This document shows positions 1-8,243 of a DNA stretch of 64,000 bases, one piece after another; the stretch's first letter is position 1; the number at the start of each line of letters is the position of its first letter. The notes beneath the pieces were generated by a model that did not search any database, was not told where the DNA came from, and saw nothing but the letters and a program-made list of their open reading frames with translations. This DNA comes from Micromonospora lupini str. Lupac 08 (GTDB lineage Bacteria; Actinomycetota; Actinomycetes; Mycobacteriales; Micromonosporaceae), in NCBI RefSeq assembly GCF_000297395.2, contig NZ_HF570108.1, positions 1 to 64,000 on the forward strand, in the 5' to 3' direction. The position numbers and the translations under genes are program-made.

Positions 1-20
1 CAGCACCCGACCGGCCCGCC

Positions 21-71
21 GGTCCACAGAGTTATCCACAGCTTGGTCGGTATCCACAGCCGTTATCCACA
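21..71 (+). promoter_or_regulatory. cluster of DnaA-box-like nonamers upstream of gyrA
   Basis: Two perfect TTATCCACA nonamers lie at 32-40 and 63-71, a one-mismatch copy (GTATCCACA) at 50-58 and a weaker GGTCCACAG at 21-29, all in the same orientation. TTATCCACA is the classical DnaA box. gyrA sits close to dnaA and oriC in actinobacteria, so these may be DnaA sites in the gyrB-gyrA gap that regulate gyrA or act as satellite boxes. The function is inferred. Confidence 0.6.
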
Positions 72-107
72 GCACGAAAACGACTCTGAGTCTGATAAGG
101 GTATACA

Positions 108-2630
108 GTGACCGATTCCCCCGAGTCCACACCGAACGAGCCCGAGGTTCCCGCCGAGGCACTCGCCGCCGTGGTCGCGCACGACCGGATCGAGCCGGTC
201 GGGCTCGAGGTGGAGATGCAGCGCTCCTACCTCGACTACGCGATGAGCGTGATCGTCGGGCGCGCGCTGCCGGACGTCCGGGACGGGCTCAAGCCGGTCC
301 ACCGCAAGATCCTCTACGCCATGTTCGACTCCGGCTACCGGCCGGACCGCGGCTACGTGAAGTGCTCCCGGGTCGTCGGCGACGTGATGGGTCAGTTCCA
401 CCCGCACGGCGACTCGGCCATCTACGACGCGCTGGTCCGGATGGCGCAGCCCTGGTCGCTGCGCTACCCGCTCGTCGACGGCAACGGCAACTTCGGCTCG
501 CCGGGTAACGATCCGGCCGCCGCGATGCGGTACACCGAGTGCAAGCTCGACCCGCTCGCCATGGAGATGCTGCGGGACATCGACGAGGACACCGTCGACC
601 TGCAGGACAACTACGACGGCCGGGCCAAGGAGCCCACGATCCTGCCGTCGCGGATCCCCAACCTGCTGGTGAACGGCTCCGAGGGCATCGCGGTCGGCAT
701 GGCCACCAAGATCCCGCCGCACAACCTGCGGGAGATCGGCGCGGCGGTGCAGTGGTGCCTGGAGCACCCGGAGGAGGACGAGGAGACCACCCTCGAAGCC
801 CTGCTCGGCATCGTCAAGGGTCCGGACTTCCCGACCCACGGCCTGATCGTTGGCACCACCGCCATCCAGGACGCGTACCGCACCGGCCGTGGCTCGATCC
901 GGATGCGTGCCGTGGTGGAGGTCGAGGAGGACAAGCGGGGCCGCCCCTGCCTGGTCGTCAGCGAGCTGCCCTACCAGGTCAACCCGGACAACCTCGCCGA
1001 GCGGATCGCCGAGCTGATCAAGGAGGGCAAGCTCGCCGGGATCGCCGACATCCGCGACGAGTCCTCCGGCCGTACCGGCATGCGGATCGTGCTGGTGCTC
1101 AAGCGCGACGCGGTCGCCAAGGTCGTGCTGAACAACCTCTACAAGCACACCCAGCTCCAGGAGACGTTCGGCGCCAACATGCTGGCCCTGGTCGACGGGG
1201 TGCCGCGCACGCTCAACCTGGCCCAGTTCATCCGCTACTACGTCGAGCACCAGATCGACGTGATCCGCCGGCGGACCGCCTTCCGACTGCGCAAGGCCGA
1301 GGAGCGAGCGCACATCCTGCGCGGCCTGGGCAAGGCGCTGGACGCGCTGGACGAGGTGATCGCGCTGATCCGGCGGTCGCCGACCGTGGACGACGCCCGC
1401 CAGGGCCTGATCCGGCTGCTGGAGATCGACGAGATCCAGGCGACCGCGATCCTGGACATGCAGCTTCGCCGGCTCGCCGCGCTGGAGCGGCAGCGGATCG
1501 TGGACGACCTGGCCAAGCTCGAGATCGAGATCGCCGACCTCAAGGACATCCTCGCCAAGCCGGAGCGGCAGCGGAAGATCGTCTCGGACGAGCTGGGCGA
1601 GATCGTCGCCAAGTGGGGCGACGACCGCCGGACGCAGATCATCCCGTTCGACGGCGAGGTCTCCATGGAGGACCTCATCGCCCGCGAGGACGTGGTCGTC
1701 ACGATCACCCGCACCGGGTACGCCAAGCGGACCAAGGTCGATCTGTACCGCTCGCAGCGGCGCGGCGGCAAGGGCGTCAGTGGCGCCACGCTGCGGCAGG
1801 ACGACATCGTCAGCCACTTCTTCGTGTGCTCGACGCACGACTGGATCCTGTTCTTCACGAACAAGGGCCGGGTGTACCGGGCCAAGGCGTACGAGTTGCC
1901 GGAGGCCAGTAGGGTAGCCAAGGGCCAACACGTGGCCAATCTGCTCGCCTTCCTACCCGACGAGCAGATCGCGCAGATCATCGAAATCCCGAACTACCAG
2001 GTAGCCCCCTATCTGGTACTGGCCACGAAGAACGGCCTGGTGAAGAAGACGCGGCTCGAGGAGTTCGACTCCAACCGTTCCGGCGGAATCATCGCGATCA
2101 ACCTGCGCGATGAGGACGAGCTGGTCGGTGCTGCGCTGGTGGCGCCGGAGAACGACCTGCTGCTGGTCTCCAAGAAGGCGCAGGCGATCCGGTTCAACGC
2201 CTCCGACGAGGCGCTGCGGCCGATGGGTCGTGCCACCTCGGGCGTGATCGGCATGCGCTTCACGGACGACGACGTCCTGCTCGCCATGGAGGTCGTTCGG
2301 GACGGTTTGGACGTCCTGGTGGCCACGAACGGGGGATACGCGAAACGTACCCCGATCGAGGAATACCCGGTGCAGGGCCGGGGAGGTAAGGGCGTGCTGA
2401 CTGCGAAGATCACCGAACGGCGCGGTGGTCTGGTCGGTGCCGTGGTGATCGACCCAGACGACGAGTTGTTCGCGATCACCAGCAACGGTGGTGTCATCCG
2501 GACTCCGGTGAAGCCTGTACGCCGTACGCGTGACCGGAACACAATGGGGGTCAAGCTGATGGACCTCCCGGACGGCGTGACTATCGTGGCGATTGCTCGC
2601 AATGCCGACGAGCCTGACGAACAGGACTAG
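108..2630 (+). CDS. gyrA: DNA gyrase subunit A
   Basis: Subunit A of the ATP-dependent type II topoisomerase that introduces negative supercoils; it works as GyrA2GyrB2 in the cytoplasm. The 840-residue length is normal. The catalytic tyrosine is Tyr142 in the AAMRYTE motif. The quinolone-resistance region reads GDSAIYD (Ser103, Asp107), so both classical resistance positions carry the wild-type residues. The GyrA box QRRGGKG near residue 550 opens the C-terminal DNA-wrapping beta-pinwheel. The GTG at 108 is chosen because AAGGG lies six bases upstream and the N-terminus runs straight into the conserved winged-helix region. The DUF3566 gene starts four bases after the stop, which suggests co-transcription. 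Upstream DnaA-like boxes may control it. Confidence 0.98.
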   Translation: MTDSPESTPNEPEVPAEALAAVVAHDRIEPVGLEVEMQRSYLDYAMSVIVGRALPDVRDGLKPVHRKILYAMFDSGYRPDRGYVKCSRVVGDVMGQFHPHGDSAIYDALVRMAQPWSLRYPLVDGNGNFGSPGNDPAAAMRYTECKLDPLAMEMLRDIDEDTVDLQDNYDGRAKEPTILPSRIPNLLVNGSEGIAVGMATKIPPHNLREIGAAVQWCLEHPEEDEETTLEALLGIVKGPDFPTHGLIVGTTAIQDAYRTGRGSIRMRAVVEVEEDKRGRPCLVVSELPYQVNPDNLAERIAELIKEGKLAGIADIRDESSGRTGMRIVLVLKRDAVAKVVLNNLYKHTQLQETFGANMLALVDGVPRTLNLAQFIRYYVEHQIDVIRRRTAFRLRKAEERAHILRGLGKALDALDEVIALIRRSPTVDDARQGLIRLLEIDEIQATAILDMQLRRLAALERQRIVDDLAKLEIEIADLKDILAKPERQRKIVSDELGEIVAKWGDDRRTQIIPFDGEVSMEDLIAREDVVVTITRTGYAKRTKVDLYRSQRRGGKGVSGATLRQDDIVSHFFVCSTHDWILFFTNKGRVYRAKAYELPEASRVAKGQHVANLLAFLPDEQIAQIIEIPNYQVAPYLVLATKNGLVKKTRLEEFDSNRSGGIIAINLRDEDELVGAALVAPENDLLLVSKKAQAIRFNASDEALRPMGRATSGVIGMRFTDDDVLLAMEVVRDGLDVLVATNGGYAKRTPIEEYPVQGRGGKGVLTAKITERRGGLVGAVVIDPDDELFAITSNGGVIRTPVKPVRRTRDRNTMGVKLMDLPDGVTIVAIARNADEPDEQD

Positions 2631-2634
2631 TTGA

Positions 2635-3537
2635 ATGACGGAGACACAGGCGAAGTCGGGGAACACGGGGACCTCGGCCAACCCGGTCGACGAGGAGGCC
2701 GCCAAGGGCGGCACACCAGCGACCGGCCGCGCGGCCGTGGGCCGGGCCACGGTTCCCGCCGACGCGCCTGCCCCGAAATTCACCCGGGCTCCCGGCATGA
2801 CACCTCCGCCGGAGCAGCCCGGCGAGGACGGGGGATCGGGCGACGCCAAGGCCGAGACGTCGGCTGTCGAGGCACCGACGTCCGCCGGGGTGGCCCCCAC
2901 GGCGGCCGCCCCGACCCCGGCTCGACCGACGACCACCCAGCCGATCAACACCCGACCCGGTCAGGCGACATCGACCGGGTCCACCGGCACCCAACCCCGG
3001 ATCATGCCGGGCATGTCCCAGCCGGACTCGGGGCGTACGGCCGGCGGTCGCCCCGCGAGCGGTGGTGGCCTGCCGCCGGGGATCGGCAACACGTCGGCCG
3101 TCGGGGCCGCCCGGGTCGGTGAGGCGGTGCGCGCCGCGCGGAGCTCGGTCAGCTCGGCGGCGTCCCGCGGACCGCGCCGGGCCCGGCTGAACCTCAAGCG
3201 GATCGACCCCTGGTCCGTGATGAAGTTCGCGTTCGCCGTCTCGGTGGTGCTGTTCATCGTCGTGGTGGTCGCCACGTCGGTGCTCTACCTGGCGCTGGAC
3301 GCGATGGGTGTGTTCCAGAGCGTCAACGACAGCCTCAGCGACCTGGTCAACGCCGGCGGTGGGCAGAGCACCAACGGCTTCCAGATCACCGCCAAGGGCG
3401 TGATCCTCAGCTCGGCGCTGATCGGCCTGGTCAACGTGGTGCTGTTCACCGCGCTGGCCACGCTGGGAGCGTTCGTCTACAACGTCTGCGCCGACCTCGT
3501 CGGCGGGATCGAGCTGACGCTCGCCGAGCGGGACTGA
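2635..3537 (+). CDS. DUF3566 transmembrane protein
   Basis: A 300-residue membrane protein that follows gyrA in most actinobacteria (the Rv0007 position in Mycobacterium). Residues 1 to about 175 are low-complexity, rich in Ala, Pro, Thr and Gly, and probably disordered in the cytoplasm. The DUF3566 domain follows, from about residue 185: a basic stretch ending LKRIDPWSVMK, a first membrane segment (about 197-218), an extracytoplasmic loop with NDSLSDLVNAGG, and a second segment (about 262-287). The start ATG is four bases after the gyrA stop, so translation is probably coupled. The molecular function is unknown; its constant position beside gyrA suggests a housekeeping envelope or division role, which is inference. 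Confidence 0.9.
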   Translation: MTETQAKSGNTGTSANPVDEEAAKGGTPATGRAAVGRATVPADAPAPKFTRAPGMTPPPEQPGEDGGSGDAKAETSAVEAPTSAGVAPTAAAPTPARPTTTQPINTRPGQATSTGSTGTQPRIMPGMSQPDSGRTAGGRPASGGGLPPGIGNTSAVGAARVGEAVRAARSSVSSAASRGPRRARLNLKRIDPWSVMKFAFAVSVVLFIVVVVATSVLYLALDAMGVFQSVNDSLSDLVNAGGGQSTNGFQITAKGVILSSALIGLVNVVLFTALATLGAFVYNVCADLVGGIELTLAERD

Positions 3538-3545
3538 GTGTGACC

Positions 3546-3587
3546 GGGGCGCCGGGGCACCGCGGAATGCGGTCGCTCCGGCGCCCC
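3546..3587 (+). terminator. intrinsic terminator-like hairpin after the gyrA operon
   Basis: Perfect 10-bp arms GGGGCGCCGG (3546-3555) and CCGGCGCCCC (3578-3587) enclose a 22-base loop that holds a smaller CCGC/GCGG stem. It begins eight bases after the DUF3566 stop. There is no T-run, as is common in actinobacteria. Confidence 0.6.
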
Positions 3588-3689
3588 GTACTCGGGTAGG
3601 TTTTGCAGGCGGCGACGGCCCGGCCCGCAGGTTCGGACCCCGATTTGGGGCCGGCGGAGCGGATGGGTTAATCTTGCTCGTCGCAACGC

Positions 3690-3763
3690 GGGGCTATAGC
3701 TCAGTCGGTTAGAGCGCAGAGCTGATAACTCTGAGGTCGATGGTTCGATTCCATCTAGCCCCA
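3690..3763 (+). tRNA. tRNA-Ile(GAT)
   Basis: A 74-base cloverleaf. Acceptor GGGGCTA pairs with TAGCCCC, T8 and A14 are present, the anticodon stem CAGAG/CTCTG encloses loop CTGATAA (anticodon GAT), and the T-arm is GATGG-TTCGATT-CCATC. The discriminator is A and CCA is not encoded. A TAATCT box at 3669-3674 could be its -10 element. Confidence 0.97.
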
Positions 3764-3805
3764 CCGCACATCGTCCGGCGCTAGTCGAGCACGAGGGGTC
3801 GCCCC

Positions 3806-3934
3806 ATGTTCAAGAAGCTGCTGATCCTGGCCGGCGTCGTCGGCGTCGCTGCCGTCGTCTTCAACAAGGTCAAGGCCGCCAACGACGAGCGTGCCCTGTG
3901 GCACGAGGCGACCACCGCGCCCGACCTGCGCTGA
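3806..3934 (+). CDS. DLW-39-type small membrane-associated protein
   Basis: A 42-residue ORF between the two tRNAs, too short for usual gene finders. It starts MFKKLLILAG, has one hydrophobic segment (residues 5-19), then a charged tail with NDERALWHEA. Small proteins of the DLW-39 family occupy this exact spot downstream of gyrA and tRNA-Ile in many actinobacteria; the length and hydrophobic-then-charged layout match. GAGGGG at 3793-3798 is a good ribosome-binding site seven bases before the ATG. The function of the family is not known. Confidence 0.75.
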   Translation: MFKKLLILAGVVGVAAVVFNKVKAANDERALWHEATTAPDLR

Positions 3935-3976
3935 CGTCCGGCCGGCGGCGCGCGCGTCGCCGCCGCAGCCGCTCAC

Positions 3977-4049
3977 GGGGCCCTAGCTCAACTGGCAGAG
4001 CACTGCCTTTGCAAGGCAGGGGTTAGGGGTTCGAGTCCCCTGGGCTCCA
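3977..4049 (+). tRNA. tRNA-Ala(TGC)
   Basis: A 73-base cloverleaf. Acceptor GGGGCCC pairs with GGGCTCC, including the G3:U70 pair that is the alanine identity element. Anticodon stem CTGCC/GGCAG encloses loop TTTGCAA (anticodon TGC); the T-arm is AGGGG-TTCGAGT-CCCCT. CCA is not encoded. The 3' half from 4007 is repeated at 6197, marking it as the attachment site of the following element. Confidence 0.97.
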
Positions 4050-4055
4050 CAAGCA
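4007..4055 (+). repeat. attachment-site direct repeat, tRNA-side copy
   Basis: Covers the anticodon loop to the end of tRNA-Ala plus six bases beyond. All 49 bases are identical to 6197-6245. Diverged similarity continues after it on both sides, because each copy is followed by an integrase 3' region. Confidence 0.93.
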
Positions 4056-4107
4056 CTTTCCCCGGATGATCTCGGTCCGAGTGCAGCCATCCGTACAGCC
4101 AAGCCGG

Positions 4108-4960
4108 TCACGCCGTCCCCTCCTGGCCGAGAATCCGGTCAATGGCCGAGGCAGCCTGACGAGCCCGCGCCGGCAGAACGTGGCCGTAGGTGTCGGCCGT
4201 CATCCGGATCGTGGAGTGCCCGAGCAGCTCCATCACCGTCCGCAGCTCCTCGCCCTGGTCGAGCAGGAACGTGGCGAAGGCGTGCCGCAGGTCGTGCAGG
4301 TGCAGCCAGTCCAGCCCGGCCGCTACGCGGAGCTGCTCGAAGCGCCGCTTGACGTTCCGTGGCTCCATCGCAGTGCCGATCGTGCTGGCGAAGACCAGGC
4401 CCAGATCCGACCACACCTCACCGGCCGCGAGCCGTTCCTTGGCCTGACGCACCCGCTGTGCCTCCAACGCCCGAACGGCCAGAGCCGACAGCGGCAGCGG
4501 ACGGGCCGATCGGTGCGTCTTCGGTGGCACGAACACCAACCCGTGATCCGTTCGCTGGAGCGTCTGCCGAACGAACAGCGCCTTCCCCGGCAGGTCGACA
4601 TCCGACCACCGCAGGCCCAGCAGCTCAGCCCGCCGCAGTCCGGTCGCCAGCGCCAGGATGAACAGCGATTCCAGCCGGTCCCCGGTCAGCGCCGACAGCA
4701 GGGATTTGGCTTCCTCGGGGGTCAGAGCGCGCCGCTCGGTTCTGCCGAGGGCCGGAGGCTTGGCTGCCTTGGCGACGTTGCGGGGGACCAAGTCCATCCG
4801 CTCAGCGTCGGCCAGGGCGACGCGCAGCACCGCGTGCACCTTGATGATGCTGGCCGGTGAGAGCTTCGATCCAACCGAGGTCGACCACCGCAGCCCACAC
4901 GCCCGGCCGCTGCTCGTACACCGAGCCCTCGCCATGAGAACGCCGACGCCGGCCCGTCAT
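4108..4960 (-). pseudogene. tyrosine recombinase (integrase), internally deleted and frameshifted
   Basis: The C-terminal part (4108 to about 4880) is a good tyrosine-recombinase catalytic domain: the first Arg in GLRRAELLGLRW, the HDLRHAFATF box, an LGH motif and the nucleophile Tyr in TADTYGHV. The expected N-terminus exists only in another frame: an ATG at 4958-4960, overlapping the excisionase stop as ATGA, opens with MTGRRRRSHGEGSVYEQ and runs about 29 integrase-like residues. It then meets the core-binding segment (SKLSPASIIKVHAVL) out of frame. Roughly 100 residues of arm-binding and core-binding domain are missing compared with usual 370-400-residue integrases. A 275-residue ORF persists but is probably inactive. 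Confidence 0.8.
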
Positions 4961-5151
4961 GCCGCGAACTCCTCATCAGCCGCCAGGAACTCATCCAGCG
5001 CAGACAGCGGAATCAGCCGAGCACGACCCGCCTTGATCGAACGCAGTCGACCCGATCGCATCAGGACGTACACGGTGTCCCGACAGACGCCGAGCAGGGC
5101 CGCAGCCTCAGCCGGGCGGACGCTCTTCTTCGGCAGTGCGGCGCAGGTCAA
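4957..5151 (-). CDS. excisionase-like helix-turn-helix protein
   Basis: About 64 residues if the TTG at 5151 is used. It contains a MerR/excisionase-type winged helix: SVRPAEAAALLGVCRDTVYVLMRSG is followed by the wing (RLRSIKAGRARLIPLSALDEFL). Such proteins help integrases in excision by bending DNA at the arm sites. The stop overlaps the original integrase ATG, the normal coupled xis-int arrangement. The start is uncertain because no in-frame ATG or GTG lies close upstream; a lost start would make this gene defective as well. Confidence 0.65.
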   Translation of the reverse strand: MTCAALPKKSVRPAEAAALLGVCRDTVYVLMRSGRLRSIKAGRARLIPLSALDEFLAADEEFAA

Positions 5152-5203
5152 CCACGGGTGCCGGCATCCGGGGTTGACTAGGTCGTGTACCTTCGCCGCA
5201 GTT

Positions 5204-5806
5204 ATGACCAGCGACCGCGACGCAACGCCCAGCGAGGTGGCTACGTCGGCGTGGAAAGGCAACATCGGCTGTCTCGCGGCCGTCGTCATGCTGTGCGCCT
5301 TCTGCGCCGGAGCGACGTTTGTGCTCGGCTCGGCGATGGACGTCCGGCAACGCCTCGTTCCGTGGTTTGCCGAGCTAGCTTGCCAGACCTCCGGCTGCGG
5401 CCGGCTCTCTATGGCCACGATCGGCTGGAGTGTGCGGGCGACTTCTGTTGGTGTCGTGACCGTGCTCGCGCTCGTGTATCGGCGGCGTCGATGGCTCTTC
5501 TATGTTCTCCTGCTTCCAGCTGTTGGGCTGGTTGGTCCAAGCCTGTTGCTCTCGGACGTCACTTACAAGACTGGCCACGAGCCGTGGATTAGAGACCTTG
5601 TGGCCGAGGTTCCGAACGGAGACGCCCTAGTGGTCGGGATTCACTGCGGGACGTGGGCTGGATGGTTGGCGCTCTTGACTGTGTTGCTCGCGAGCGCCCG
5701 CGTGAAGCGTGGTTCGCCACGCAACGTTTGGGCGTGGCAGCTCGTCCGCCTTGCGGCGCCCCTCATGATGCTGCCTGCCCTGGTGATCGCGGTGGTCCTA
5801 GCGTAG
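5204..5806 (+). CDS. hypothetical membrane protein in the element
   Basis: 200 residues with about five predicted membrane segments (near residues 19-45, 67-88, 95-118, 145-165 and 178-198) joined by short loops that carry Cys-containing stretches (ACQTSGCG). Start chosen at the ATG of MTSDRDATPSE; the reading frame extends upstream only as antisense to the excisionase and integrase. Third positions are visibly less GC-rich than in flanking chromosomal genes, which supports foreign origin. I do not recognise the family. It is the only cargo gene left in the element, and its divergent position to xis suggests promoters in 5152-5203. Confidence 0.6.
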   Translation: MTSDRDATPSEVATSAWKGNIGCLAAVVMLCAFCAGATFVLGSAMDVRQRLVPWFAELACQTSGCGRLSMATIGWSVRATSVGVVTVLALVYRRRRWLFYVLLLPAVGLVGPSLLLSDVTYKTGHEPWIRDLVAEVPNGDALVVGIHCGTWAGWLALLTVLLASARVKRGSPRNVWAWQLVRLAAPLMMLPALVIAVVLA

Positions 5807-6196
5807 TTCCGAGCCGAGAGCGCAGGGCGTTGGCGATGCAAGTTGTCAAGTGTCCGGCTATCTGACCGGACTGCCGAGGTTAGGCCGTCAAGCCCATGGC
5901 CTGTCGGAGATCGACAATTCCCAAGCTGACAGTCTGGGAGCCACGCGTGGGAGCCACTGGGGCGGACTGGACCGGACGGGACGGGACCGATCGAGTTGCC
6001 GAGCGCTTGAGGAGCAGGACCAGGCGGACGGCATCGGACGGCCTAGACGTGGTCTTGGGAATCTCCGGATCAGAGGGTGGCTGTACAGCCACCCGTACAG
6101 CCAAGCCCACTGACGGACACGGTCCGAAATCGACGGCGGGCGACACGGCGAGCAGTTCAGCGGCAGTAACCGACGCCGACCGACAGTGGTCTTGAT
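5807..6196. other. non-coding right end of the element
   Basis: No convincing gene in 390 bases. It holds two close copies of GTACAGCCA (6083-6091 and 6095-6103), the second inside CCGTACAGCCAAGCC, which recurs at 4091-4105. These are candidate integrase arm-type sites next to the right attachment copy. Confidence 0.5.
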
Positions 6197-6245
6197 CTTT
6201 GCAAGGCAGGGGTTAGGGGTTCGAGTCCCCTGGGCTCCACAAGCA
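6197..6245 (+). repeat. attachment-site direct repeat, distal copy
   Basis: 49 bases identical to 4007-4055. The upstream half of the tRNA is absent, so this is not a tRNA gene but the distal attachment site of the element. Confidence 0.93.
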
Positions 6246-6361
6246 ATTTCCCCGGTTGCTCTCGGTCCGAGTACAGCCACGCCGGTCACGCCGTCCCCTT
6301 AGCTCCATCACCGTCCGCAGTTCCTCGCCCTGGTCGAGCATGAACGAGACGAAGGCGTGGC
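6246..6361 (-). pseudogene. remnant of a second integrase gene 3' end
   Basis: Immediately beyond the distal attachment copy the sequence resembles the start of the first element (4056-4120): CCCCGG, CTCGGTCCGAGT, then GGTCACGCCGTCCCC. It then jumps to sequence matching about 4226 onward, encoding FMLDQGEELRTVMEL on the minus strand, against FLLDQGEELRTVMELLGH in the first integrase. About 105 bases are deleted and similarity ends near 6361. It is the relic of an older or tandem related element at the same site. Confidence 0.75.
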
Positions 6362-6867
6362 TCAACGCGTCGCGGGGCTGTCGTCGAGCGTGCCAACGCG
6401 CAGTTGTACCTGATCGTCCTGCCACTCCTGCCGAGACCCGGGCGGCGGCATCTCCACTCCGGCAGTGCCGGCGGGGGACGAGAACTCCCTGGGCAGCTGA
6501 TCGATCAGTTGCTCGGCCTTCTGTCGCACCGACGGAGAGTTGTCAGGGTCGTCGAGGCTCAACCCCAGCACGGCTGCACCATCGTCGGTGATCGTGATCA
6601 TTGCGCATGCGTATTCAGGGCTGCGCAGGTACAGCGTCAGCGCCTCGCGGCCGCTCCAGCGGAGGTCGGCCAAGGCTGAGGCGTCGGCGTCGGTCGGCGT
6701 GCCGAGTGATGGTAGGTGCGCGTGAAGGCGGACAGCCGTTCGTCACCGGGGTCGTCGGTGTTGACGTAGTGGTCGATGAACACCTGGAACACCTCGGGGA
6801 AGCGTTGCGGCATCCACACGTAGACGTCCCAGCAAAACGACATCTGCTCAGCGTAGGTGGGACCCAT
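6362..6867 (-). pseudogene. frameshifted gene of unknown function
   Basis: Two minus-strand frames read as one protein broken by a one-base shift near 6705. The first part runs from MGPTYAEQMSF to FTRTYHHS; the continuation in the next frame reads GTPTDADASALADLRW and on to the stop at 6362. Together they would make about 167 residues. The first part is rich in aromatic residues (CWDVYVWMPQRFPEVF); the second has a short conserved-looking stretch (MITITDDGAAVLGLS). I do not recognise the family. The shift could be a sequencing error, but the neighbourhood is full of decayed genes. Confidence 0.5.
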
Positions 6868-7201
6868 GGCGTTGTAGGAGTGTCCTGCGGGAGCCGGCGC
6901 TCAGCTGCCGCGGTGACGGCCCGTATGTAGTCCGCAAGAGGTCAGCGGACGGCGGTTGGCTCGGCGGCTCAGACCGGACGGTGCGTGACGGTGATTCTCC
7001 TCACGAGTGCGCCTTGTCCGCCCGAGGCGGCCCCGAGGTCGAAGCTTCTCAAACACGCGCGTCCGGCCCGACGAGGCGTCGAGCCGGACGCGTTGAGTGA
7101 GCTATGTCGCGAAGCGGGATCGGCGACGGCGTCCGATCAGGTAGCCCGCGCCGCCGAGGACCAGCAGCGCACCGCCGACGCGGTGGCGTGGCGCTCGGGG
7201 T
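6868..7201. other. intergenic region holding an out-of-frame membrane anchor
   Basis: No independent gene seen. The segment 7102-7200 on the minus strand encodes HRVGGALLVLGGAGYLIG followed by RRRRSRFAT and a stop: a hydrophobic segment plus arginine tail typical of a surface-protein C-terminus. It is one frame away from the end of the ALF-repeat gene. The rest shows nothing. Confidence 0.5.
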
Positions 7202-7711
7202 TTACCTGGGCTGGGTCGCCGTGGGCTGGGACGCGCAGTCGAGCGCACGCGCCTCGTACAGGTCGTTGTTCAGGTAGGCCAGATAGGCGTCGACGGATGC
7301 CTGGTTGAGCGCCTTCTGCGCGGCTGCCCTCACGTTGACACCAGCGTTCGTCAACGTCCGGCCCACCGAGATCTGCAGAGCAATCGACCAGACTTCCTGC
7401 ACGTCCGTCTTGAGGAATTCGCGGAGGTCAGCCGAGGGGTCGTTCAGCTGCCTCGTTATCTCGTCGGGCAGAACAGGCAGGGCGTCGGTCCTCGCGAAGT
7501 GCAGGATCTGGGCGGTCAACACCCGCACCTCCAGATCGGTGGCCGTGTCCAGGTCGATGGTGTAAAGCTCGCGGATGTCCTTGTAGACCTTGCGCTCGAT
7601 CGTCTGGCAGGCCGCGTCCAGCCCGGGCGATTCGGCTTGCGCCGCCGCCGGTGCCGCCGGAACCAGCATGGCCAGCGCTATCAGAACGCCGGCCGGGATC
7701 TTACGTCGCAT
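7202..7711 (-). CDS. secreted ALF-repeat protein, possibly lacking its anchor by frameshift
   Basis: 169 residues. It starts with a clear signal peptide (MRRKIPAGVLIALAMLVPAA, cleavage near AAAQA), preceded by GGGGAGG. Residues about 85-155 fit ALF short repeats, alternating helices with an AAAQKALNQASVDAYLAYL pattern, found in exported actinobacterial proteins of unknown role. It ends QPTATQPR-stop. Reading one base on gives GKPRAPRHRVGGALL and an arginine tail, so the ancestral protein was probably membrane-anchored. A TACTAT box at 7747-7752 on the same strand may be the -10 element. Function is not known. Confidence 0.7.
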   Translation of the reverse strand: MRRKIPAGVLIALAMLVPAAPAAAQAESPGLDAACQTIERKVYKDIRELYTIDLDTATDLEVRVLTAQILHFARTDALPVLPDEITRQLNDPSADLREFLKTDVQEVWSIALQISVGRTLTNAGVNVRAAAQKALNQASVDAYLAYLNNDLYEARALDCASQPTATQPR

Positions 7712-7884
7712 GTGAATGGTCCTCCCCGTTGCAGATCAGAACAGAGATAGTACTGGTGGTGGCGGTCCGGCGATGTCCCGTCCAATGTGGCCCTTCTGTT
7801 GAAGGCGGCCGATAAACCCCCTTTCGGGGTTCACGACGGAGGGACATGATCTTCAGAATGGAATAGGGTCCGACTCCGGTCCGC

Positions 7885-8202
7885 ATGCAGATCTACTGCC
7901 GGGTGGAGGTGCTCGTCACCGATCCCGCCGCTGTCACCGCTCACGCGGTGGCCGACCTGCGGGCGGCCGACATCGACTGGTCCACCGAGGAGGACGACCT
8001 GGCCACGGCCGTCGAGGAGCTGCGGGCCGATCTCCCCACCTCGTTGGCGGGTGTGGTGGACCTCGGCCGGCTCGCCGACGGCATTCCGGGGGTGGAGTTT
8101 CGTGGCGGCCTCTGCTGGGCGGAATCGGAGCCGCCGCGGGATCCGTTCCGCGAGACGAGCCAGCCGCAGGACAGGCGGAATGGCGGGGACCTACCGGGGT
8201 AG
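7885..8202 (+). CDS. hypothetical protein
   Basis: 105 residues, acidic, no signal peptide or membrane segment. The first 80 residues have the look of a small alpha/beta domain (MQIYCRVEVLVTD, then AVADLRAADIDWSTEEDDL); the tail is polar and probably disordered. A TAGGGT -10-like box at 7864-7869 lies close to the ATG with no clear ribosome-binding site, so it may be almost leaderless. I do not recognise the family. The next gene, a CBS protein, starts 41 bases later and could be co-transcribed. Confidence 0.6.
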   Translation: MQIYCRVEVLVTDPAAVTAHAVADLRAADIDWSTEEDDLATAVEELRADLPTSLAGVVDLGRLADGIPGVEFRGGLCWAESEPPRDPFRETSQPQDRRNGGDLPG

Positions 8203-8243
8203 GAGAAACGGCAACACTCCCCCGGAAGTGAGGTGTCATACCA

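Larger units (their letters stand above)
4007..6245. mobile_element. small degenerate integrative element in tRNA-Ala
   Basis: About 2.2 kb bounded by a 49-bp perfect direct repeat of the tRNA-Ala 3' half. It contains a broken tyrosine integrase and an excisionase, both minus and adjacent to the tRNA, then a plus-strand membrane protein. No replication, transfer or replicase gene remains, so it is a remnant of an actinobacterial integrative element (pSAM2-like logic) rather than a complete one. The repeated GTACAGCCA motif near both ends is consistent with integrase arm sites. Confidence 0.85.

Noticed and set aside
63..1931. 622-codon open frame antisense to gyrA
   Set aside because: Arises from GC-rich codon structure on the opposite strand; composition is Val/Asp/Leu/Arg-rich noise and gyrA is certain.
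6197..6239. Second tRNA-Ala gene
   Set aside because: Only the 3' half of the tRNA is present; it is an attachment-site copy.
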